Shown here: positions 5,975 through 10,096 of the stretch, in pieces
Layout: every line of letters starts with the position of its first letter
Position numbering within the stretch: the stretch's first letter is position 1
NCBI GenBank assembly: GCA_017629325.1
Contig: JAGBXL010000039.1
Span: forward strand, 1 to 10,096
DNA: 10,096 nucleotides
Origin: Clostridia bacterium
GTDB lineage: Bacteria > Bacillota > Clostridia > UMGS1810
Direction: 5' to 3'
Program-made: the position numbers and the translations under genes
The notes under the pieces: model-generated
Database searches by the model: none
Told to the model about the DNA's origin: nothing
The model's input: the letters and a program-made list of their open reading frames with translations, nothing else

Positions 5975-6837
5975 CCTAAAGCACCCTTTCCCTTTTCCAG
6001 CAGTATTGCTGAAATTACTTTTTTAATTATTTCCGCCGCGGAATACGGGCTGTATTTTCCCGGTAGTCCCGGCAGAAAACGATAGCATAAATTGGTTTTG
6101 AGGGCATCTTCGGCAATACCGCCCGGGGCGGAGGCGATATCAATAAACAGGGTAGAGGGCAAAATGCGATCTACTTCTGACTTGCCGAAAATACCAAAGG
6201 GAACGGTGTTGAATATTATATCATAATTACCGCATCTTTGTTTGAGATTAGTTAAATTAAAGGCTTCAAAACCCAAACTCTGTGCATGGGAAATATCTTT
6301 TGCACTTCTGGCAAAAATATGAACTTTTGCTTTTAATGCTGCTAAATCCAGGGCAAGTGCTCTTGCACATTTTCCAAAACCTGTTACCATGCAGCTTGCA
6401 CCTGCAAGTGTTTTAGAGCTTTCTTTCATAGCCGCTTCAATTGCACCTTCTGCCGTTGGAACTGAATTTAAAAAAGCAAAGTCTTCTCTTTCGGCATAAT
6501 CTGTTATAAAAGGATATTTTTTTGCCAAATCCTTGCTTATTTTACCTCCGCATACCACAGAGTCTTTTTTTGCAAAGGATAAAATATCATCAATATAAAC
6601 ACATTCGCTTCCATAAGGAGTGCTTATGGTAATACCGTCAAAGCTTGCAGGCAGCGGTAAAACAATTATATCACAGAGTGAGGCTGTTTTTTTAATATCT
6701 TTGCACCTGTCTATATTATCCGAAAACACAATCTCCTCGTCAAAACCGCACACGCTTACTTTAAACCCATTTTTTTCATATATTTCAGCCAGAAAGATAT
6801 TTCTTTTATCTCCCCCTGCAATAAGAATATGATTCAT
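5971..6837 (-). CDS. dpaA: Dipicolinate synthase subunit A
   Basis: From the chosen start this is a 288-residue protein, near the 297 of B. subtilis SpoVFA. It has an N-terminal Rossmann-like domain (ILIAGGDKRNIFLAE, 4-18) and a second nucleotide-binding domain with MVTGFGKCARALALDLAALK (150-169) and ARSAKD (176-181). The conserved end IDIASAPGG (232-240) and LPGLPGKYSPYSAAEII (255-271) is a DpaA hallmark. It is the oxidoreductase-like subunit of dipicolinate synthase. The frame is open to an ATG at 6909, but the conserved protein begins at MNHILIAGG (ATG 6835-6837), with GAAGGGA upstream and a sigma-K-like promoter inside the longer frame. An in-frame ATG at codon -3 (6846) is possible. Confidence 0.93.
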   Translation of the reverse strand: MNHILIAGGDKRNIFLAEIYEKNGFKVSVCGFDEEIVFSDNIDRCKDIKKTASLCDIIVLPLPASFDGITISTPYGSECVYIDDILSFAKKDSVVCGGKISKDLAKKYPFITDYAEREDFAFLNSVPTAEGAIEAAMKESSKTLAGASCMVTGFGKCARALALDLAALKAKVHIFARSAKDISHAQSLGFEAFNLTNLKQRCGNYDIIFNTVPFGIFGKSEVDRILPSTLFIDIASAPGGIAEDALKTNLCYRFLPGLPGKYSPYSAAEIIKKVISAILLEKGKGALG

Positions 6838-6858
6838 TAACCTCATTCCCTTCAGTTT

Positions 6859-6886
6859 CATAATATGCAAAAATATATGTGAGGTT
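6859..6886 (-). promoter_or_regulatory. Candidate sigma-K promoter for dpaAB
   Basis: On the minus strand, CATATTATG (6867-6859) fits the sigma-K -10 consensus CATANNNTA except for the last base. AACC (6886-6883) fits the -35 consensus mACm, with a 15-base gap (consensus about 16). Transcription would begin near 6852, just upstream of the GAAGGGA ribosome-binding site and the ATG at 6837. The homologous spoVF operon of B. subtilis is sigma-K controlled, which supports this reading. Confidence 0.5.
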
Positions 6887-6964
6887 ACATAAACTACCGT
6901 TAAATTCAATGTTAAATTATCGGTGCTTTTAATTTTTTACAGACGAAAAAATTACCTAAAATTC

Positions 6965-6993
6965 TTGCTATTACCTTCTTTATGTGATATATT
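6965..6993 (+). promoter_or_regulatory. Extended -10 sigma-A promoter for the 7025-9580 operon
   Basis: TTGCTA (6965-6970) and TATATT (6988-6993) are separated by 17 bases, and a TG dinucleotide at 6985-6986 makes an extended -10. Transcription should start near 7000, about 25 nt before the ATG at 7025. The leader carries GGAAGGGGAG, a strong ribosome-binding site. Confidence 0.65.
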
Positions 6994-7024
6994 ATAAGTC
7001 GTAAAAAGGAAGGGGAGTAATCAT

Positions 7025-7858
7025 ATGTATAAAATAGGTTTGTCATCATCAGGTAAGGTAATATGCGAAGAGCTTTTTGAAAGCTATCAGAAAGCAGGTA
7101 TTTACGGTATGGAAGTTACCGGCCTTTATGAGAATCAGATTAATTATGATTTTAATAACATAAAGAAAATGGCAGATAGCTTCGGTGTTAAGCTATGGAG
7201 CCATCATCTTCCTTTTAAACCATTTGATTTAATTGACTTAGCCGATAGAAAGCTTTGTAAAAACACTGTTAAAATAATGGGCGAATTAATTAAAAAATCA
7301 GGTAGTGCGGGAATAGATAAATTTGTTGTTCATTCAAGCGGTATTGTTAAAAGAGATCTTCTTTCCAAAGAAGAGATTCACGATAAAATGGAATGTGCCA
7401 AAGAAAGTCTGGCAGATCTTGCAGAAATTGCACACGCTGCCGGAGGAAATGTGTGCGTTGAAAATCTGCCACCTATTTGTTTGCCCACAAGTGTAGAAGA
7501 GGTAAGAGAACTTGTAAGTGCCGACGATAGATTAAGAGTATGTGTTGACACAAATCACATGCTTGAAGGCACTCCTGTGGACTTTATAAAAGGTCTTGCT
7601 GATAGGCTCGTAACACTTCATATTTCCGATTTTGACTTTGAAAACGAACGCCACTGGATGCCGGGCCGTGGAGTAATAAACTGGCAGGAAGTGTATGCTA
7701 CATTAAAAGAAGTTAATTATAGCGGTATATGGCTTTATGAAATAGGTCCCAAATCAGGCGATCGAATTTATGAATGTAAAGATTTTGTACAAAATGCAAA
7801 TGATATTTTTGAAAATAAAGAATTAGGTCTTTACGGAATTAAAAATCCCGAAAAATAA
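7025..7858 (+). CDS. Sugar phosphate isomerase/epimerase-like TIM-barrel protein
   Basis: This 277-residue protein belongs to the xylose-isomerase-like TIM-barrel superfamily (AP endonuclease family 2 fold). Likely metal/active-site residues at the ends of beta strands are H60/H61 (WSHHLPF), H103 (VVHSS), E146 (VCVENLP), D175 and H178 (VCVDTNH), H199 and D202 (LHISDFD), H210 and E239 (WLYEIG). This spacing fits the isomerase/epimerase group rather than an endonuclease. The substrate cannot be read from the sequence. It is first in an operon with a D-2-hydroxyacid dehydrogenase 10 bp downstream, suggesting catabolism of a sugar acid or hydroxy-keto acid. The ATG has a strong GGAAGGGGAG site 7 nt upstream. 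Confidence 0.82.
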   Translation: MYKIGLSSSGKVICEELFESYQKAGIYGMEVTGLYENQINYDFNNIKKMADSFGVKLWSHHLPFKPFDLIDLADRKLCKNTVKIMGELIKKSGSAGIDKFVVHSSGIVKRDLLSKEEIHDKMECAKESLADLAEIAHAAGGNVCVENLPPICLPTSVEEVRELVSADDRLRVCVDTNHMLEGTPVDFIKGLADRLVTLHISDFDFENERHWMPGRGVINWQEVYATLKEVNYSGIWLYEIGPKSGDRIYECKDFVQNANDIFENKELGLYGIKNPEK

Positions 7859-7868
7859 AGGTGAAAAT

Positions 7869-8816
7869 ATGAACATTGCAGTGCTCGATGCCTCAACTCT
7901 TGGCGATGATTTAAATCTTTCTGTTTTTGAGAAAGTGGGAAATGTTAAAATATATCCTTTAACATCTGCCGATGAACTTGAAAGCCACACCCAAGATGCA
8001 GATATTATAGTTTTAAATAAAGTTAAAATAAATGAGGAAACTCTCCCCAATCCCAATAAGATAAAGCTTATTTGTATTGCCGCAACGGGCTTTGATAATG
8101 TAAGCTTAGACTATTGCAAAAAACACGGTATTGCTCTTTGCAATGTAAAGGGGTATAGCACAAATTCAGTAGCTCAGGTAACAGTGGCAATGGCACTTAG
8201 TTTAAGCTGCAATCTTCCCCAGTATAATGAGTTTGTAAAAGATAGGAGCTATTCTAAAAGCGGAATTCAAAACCGACTTACTCCTGTTTATCACGAGCTT
8301 TTCGGCAAAAAGTGGGGGCTTGTGGGCTGCGGAGGTATTGGCTCAAAGGTTGCCCAGGTTGCAAAAGCTCTTGGTTGTGAAATTTGCGTTTGCAAAAAAA
8401 CACCTCACGCGGAATACGAAAATAAAGATATAGATTCTCTTATGAGGGATTGTGATATAATTTCTGTCCACACCCCTCTTAACGAAGAAACAAAAAATCT
8501 TATAAATCGTCAAAGAATTTTCTCTATGAAGAAAAATGCCATATTCATAAATGTTGCCCGCGGCGGGGTTGCCGATGAAGAAGCTCTTGCCGATGCAATA
8601 GAGGAGGGAGCAATTGCAGGGCTTGGGATTGATGTGTATTCGGTGGAGCCTTTCTCCGAAAATCACCCCTATACAAGAATAATGCACCTTAAAAATGTTT
8701 GCCTCACACCTCACATGGCGTGGGGGGCCTATGAATCAAGGCAAAGGTGTATGGAAGAAATCGTATTAAACATAAAAGCCTTTAATAATGGCGAAAAAAG
8801 GAACAGGATAGTGTAA
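7869..8816 (+). CDS. D-2-hydroxyacid dehydrogenase, NAD(P)-dependent
   Basis: This 315-residue protein has the two-domain layout of the D-isomer-specific 2-hydroxyacid dehydrogenases (glycerate/hydroxypyruvate, D-lactate, phosphoglycerate types). The dinucleotide motif GCGGIG is at 153-158. The catalytic triad is visible: R231 in NVARGG, E260 in SVEP and H282 in TPHMAW. The substrate loop around ATGFDNVSL (72-80) also fits. Physiological substrates may be glyoxylate, hydroxypyruvate or another 2-keto acid. At the position after the second Rossmann strand, where NAD-preferring members usually carry Asp, this protein has Lys176 (CVCKKTPH), hinting at NADP use. AAAGGTG lies just before the ATG at 7869. 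It is probably co-transcribed with its neighbours on both sides. Confidence 0.88.
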   Translation: MNIAVLDASTLGDDLNLSVFEKVGNVKIYPLTSADELESHTQDADIIVLNKVKINEETLPNPNKIKLICIAATGFDNVSLDYCKKHGIALCNVKGYSTNSVAQVTVAMALSLSCNLPQYNEFVKDRSYSKSGIQNRLTPVYHELFGKKWGLVGCGGIGSKVAQVAKALGCEICVCKKTPHAEYENKDIDSLMRDCDIISVHTPLNEETKNLINRQRIFSMKKNAIFINVARGGVADEEALADAIEEGAIAGLGIDVYSVEPFSENHPYTRIMHLKNVCLTPHMAWGAYESRQRCMEEIVLNIKAFNNGEKRNRIV

Positions 8817-8818
8817 TT

Positions 8819-9580
8819 ATGCTCTTTGATACTCACGCACATTTAAATGACGAAAGATTTGACGGTGAAAGAGACGAACTTATTTTATCTCTTCAAAATA
8901 GCGGGGTTGGGGCATACTGCGAAATTGGTTACGATGTAGAAAGTTCAAAAAAAGCTGTGCTTTTAGCAGAAAAATATTACTTTGTTTATGCCGCCTGCGG
9001 AGTTCACCCCCATGATACCCAGAATCTTTGTGAGGAAGATATGAATAGCTTAAAAGAGCTTTTAAAAAGTCCCAAGGCTGTTGCACTTGGTGAAATCGGG
9101 CTTGATTATTATTATGATAATTCCCAAAGAGACAAACAGAAAAAGTGGTTTGACCGTCAGCTAAAACTCGCCTGCGAAATAAACAAACCCGTTGTTATTC
9201 ATACCCGCGATGCAATGGCACACACCATAGACATTTTAAAAGCGAACAGAGATAACGCGGGAATTATACATTGTTATAGCGGAAGCAAAGAATCGGCAAA
9301 AATCCTTCTTGATATGGGGTATTATATTTCCTTTGCAGGACCACTGACCTTTAAAAATGCAAGTACCGCTCTTGAAGTTGCAAAATATGTTCCTGATGAC
9401 CGATTCCTCATAGAAACGGATAGCCCATACCTTTCCCCTATTCCATATAGAGGTAAACGAAACTGCCCTATATATGTGGCAGAGGTTGCAAAAAAAATTG
9501 CCGAAATAAAAGGCAAAAGCTTTGAAGAAATAGAAAGTTTAAGCTTTGAAAATGCAAAAAAAGCTTATCGTATAAAGTAA
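8819..9580 (+). CDS. tatD: TatD-family metal-dependent deoxyribonuclease
   Basis: This 253-residue TIM-barrel hydrolase shows all TatD signatures and full family length: DTHAHLND (4-11), CGVHPHD (60-66), LGEIGLDYYYD (90-100), VIHTRDA (126-132), HCYSGS (151-156), ISFAGPLTFKNA (170-181) and IETDSPYLSP (198-207) followed by YRGKRN. Metal ligands are probably H6, H8, E92, H128, H151 and D201. TatD enzymes are DNases linked to DNA repair and degradation. It begins 2 bp after the dehydrogenase stop, with AGGA about 10 nt upstream inside that gene, so it is the third gene of the operon. No functional link to the two upstream enzymes is evident. Confidence 0.93.
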   Translation: MLFDTHAHLNDERFDGERDELILSLQNSGVGAYCEIGYDVESSKKAVLLAEKYYFVYAACGVHPHDTQNLCEEDMNSLKELLKSPKAVALGEIGLDYYYDNSQRDKQKKWFDRQLKLACEINKPVVIHTRDAMAHTIDILKANRDNAGIIHCYSGSKESAKILLDMGYYISFAGPLTFKNASTALEVAKYVPDDRFLIETDSPYLSPIPYRGKRNCPIYVAEVAKKIAEIKGKSFEEIESLSFENAKKAYRIK

Positions 9581-9588
9581 TTTTGTAT

Positions 9589-9617
9589 AAAATATATAAT
9601 AGTAATTTATATATTTT
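9589..9617. terminator. AT-only palindrome after tatD, possible weak terminator
   Basis: AAAATATATAA (9589-9599) is the exact reverse complement of TTATATATTTT (9607-9617), with a 7-nt loop. It starts 8 bp after the tatD stop and its second arm ends in TTTT, so it could be a weak terminator. The stem has no G or C, and it overlaps the upstream part of the riboswitch promoter, so it may equally be promoter-proximal AT-rich DNA. Confidence 0.4.
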
Positions 9618-9619
9618 GG

Positions 9620-9628
9620 TGTTATAAT
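9620..9628 (+). promoter_or_regulatory. Extended -10 promoter for the riboswitch transcript
   Basis: TGTTATAAT (9620-9628) is a perfect extended -10 (TGn plus TATAAT). No good -35 lies 17 bases upstream, which an extended -10 can tolerate. The expected start near 9635 is just before the riboswitch closing helix, so the riboswitch unit need not depend on tatD read-through. Confidence 0.7.
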
Positions 9629-9637
9629 TAAAAAACA

Positions 9638-9733
9638 CAGAGCAGAAATTGAGCGTTAAGTGATGAGGAATGGGAGTAGAGTCCTCATACGAAAAGTCCC
9701 TGGGGCTTGCGGTTCAGTTTCCCATCCGCTGCT
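9638..9733 (+). promoter_or_regulatory. Tetrahydrofolate (THF) riboswitch, folT class
   Basis: The sequence carries the ordered blocks of this class: AGCAGA (9641-9646), GCGTTAAGTG (9653-9662), GAATGGGAG (9668-9676), ACGAA (9689-9693), GCGGT (9709-9713) and CATCCGCT (9723-9730). The fold agrees. P2 is AATTGA with TCAGTT (9647-9652 / 9714-9719, one G-U). P3 is ATGAGGA with TCCTCAT (9663-9669 / 9682-9688). A further hairpin forms at 9694-9708. The loop-loop pseudoknot ATGGGA with TCCCAT (9670-9675 / 9720-9725) is present. P1 is short: either CAG/CTG or AGCAG/CTGCT. The class binds reduced folates and usually represses folate uptake or synthesis genes. A terminator and then a short gene follow. 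Identification is by recalled consensus and covarying structure; no Rfam search was run. Confidence 0.85.
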
Positions 9734-9757
9734 ACATAAAAAATATGCGTTTAAACT

Positions 9758-9804
9758 ATAACTCCCAACATAGCATAATGTGGCAATGTAGGGAGTTATT
9801 TTTT
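9758..9804 (+). terminator. Intrinsic terminator of the THF riboswitch expression platform
   Basis: ATAACTCCC (9758-9766) pairs with GGGAGTTAT (9791-9799). The stem continues past a mismatch with ACAT/ATGT (9768-9771 / 9786-9789), and T residues run to 9804. It lies between the riboswitch and the ATG at 9843, so the switch probably acts by transcription attenuation. The 5' arm ACTCCC can alternatively pair with GGGAGT (9672-9677) in the riboswitch P3 loop. Confidence 0.85.
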
Positions 9805-9842
9805 GTTGTTAAAAACACTCAACGAAGAAAGGGGATTTTTTT

Positions 9843-9983
9843 ATGTCTGATGTAATTTTTCTTGTTTTAAAGGTTATTATTATTTCGCTCTTTGCAATGT
9901 ATGTGGGCAAAAAAACAGGGCTTTTTTCTCTTGGCACTATAACCTCAGCAATTGTTTTAATAGTTTTGGCTTTTCCGCCATAA
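9843..9983 (+). CDS. 46-residue predicted membrane protein under THF riboswitch
   Basis: I do not recognise this protein. It reads MSDVIFLVLKVIIISLFAMY followed by VGKKTGLFSLGTITSAIVLI and VLAFPP. It has two hydrophobic segments (about 4-22 and 29-44) around a short basic turn (GKKTG), so it could be a membrane hairpin. A strong AAAGGGGA lies about 7 nt before the ATG, a riboswitch with terminator precedes it, and a strong terminator overlaps its stop, so the unit looks deliberately expressed. It does not resemble FolT or known folate enzymes. The last six codons lie on DNA that reads antisense as ispF, so the C-terminus may have been created by a deletion that shortened a longer gene. Confidence 0.6.
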   Translation: MSDVIFLVLKVIIISLFAMYVGKKTGLFSLGTITSAIVLIVLAFPP

Positions 9984-10096
9984 TTACTGCGGAAAGGCTT
10001 TTTACTTTATATCCTTTTTCTTTTATTAAAAGTATAACTTTATCTAAAAGTTTCATACTGTCTGCATTTTTATACGCGGGGTCAGTATCGGGGAAG
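9937..10096 (-). pseudogene. ispF: IspF-like fragment, C-terminally truncated, runs off the window
   Basis: The minus strand is open from the window edge to TAG at 9939-9937. It reads FPDTDPAYKNADSMKLLDKV, then ILLIKEKGYKVKSLSAVIMA, EKPKL and LKQLLRL. The first 45 residues match the middle of 2-C-methyl-D-erythritol 2,4-cyclodiphosphate synthase (FPDTDP-x-(Y/F)K-x-ADS, GYK, I-(A/M)-(Q/E)-x-PKL), an enzyme of the MEP isoprenoid pathway. Homology ends after PKL. The expected remaining 45-50 residues, including the conserved TTTE region near the active site, are absent in all three frames downstream. It is therefore probably a non-functional remnant. The upstream part, including the metal ligands, lies outside the window. 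Confidence 0.72.
9969..10003 (+). terminator. Intrinsic terminator ending the riboswitch unit
   Basis: GCTTTTCCGC (9969-9978) pairs with GCGGAAAGGC (9989-9998) over 10 bp with one T-G wobble and a 10-nt loop. Five T residues follow (9999-10003). It overlaps the stop of the 46-codon gene and works only in the plus direction. It lies wholly within the ispF-like antisense frame. Confidence 0.85.

Noticed and set aside
9635..9804. 6S RNA or another stand-alone small RNA
   Set aside because: The 5' and 3' ends do not form the long closing stem with central bubble of 6S RNA, while the ordered THF riboswitch blocks and pseudoknot fit well.
9670..9855. Plus-strand 61-codon open frame running through the riboswitch and terminator
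   Set aside because: It starts inside the conserved P3 loop, has no ribosome-binding site, and its codons coincide with structured RNA elements and a terminator. It also overlaps the start of the better-supported 46-codon gene.
1..10096. CRISPR arrays, tRNA or rRNA genes
   Set aside because: No regularly spaced direct repeats and no tRNA- or rRNA-like stretches were seen on either strand by eye.

Overview
The window is AT-rich, compactly coded DNA from an endospore-forming member of the Firmicutes, most likely class Clostridia. It carries the sporulation genes yabP, yabQ, spoVB and both dipicolinate synthase subunits. Ribosome-binding sites are strong GGAGG types, TTG starts occur, and there is a tetrahydrofolate (THF) riboswitch of the folT class. 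The sequence alone does not support a genus name.

Left edge (1-139): the last 24 codons and the right terminal inverted repeat of an IS3-family insertion sequence. It stops 26 bp from the end of the next gene.

Region 166-3789 (minus strand): the conserved yabM-rqcP(yabO)-yabP-yabQ-divIC-yabR cluster. It combines a lipid-linked saccharide flippase, a ribosome quality-control factor, two sporulation coat/cortex proteins, a divisome protein and an S1 RNA-binding protein. Internal signals appear to split this mixed vegetative/sporulation string. yabP has a hairpin over its ribosome-binding site with a sigma-E-like -10 placed so that transcription would start in the hairpin loop. divIC has a near-consensus sigma-A promoter of its own.

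Region 3901-6837: spoVB (plus strand, a second flippase paralogue divergent from the first) converges on dpaA-dpaB (minus strand, dipicolinate synthase) at a shared bidirectional terminator. These genes serve spore cortex assembly and core dipicolinate, both mother-cell functions.

Region 7025-9580 (plus strand): a probable operon of a TIM-barrel sugar isomerase/epimerase-like protein, a D-2-hydroxyacid dehydrogenase and a TatD-family nuclease, behind an extended -10 sigma-A promoter.

Right edge (9600-10096): an unusual unit made of an extended -10 promoter, a THF riboswitch, an intrinsic terminator, a 46-codon predicted membrane protein and a second terminator. The end of the small gene and its terminator overlap, antisense, the 3' end of a truncated ispF-like reading frame that runs off the window. 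This end is the least explained part and the best place to look for something new. Functions are assigned from remembered family motifs; no database search was run.
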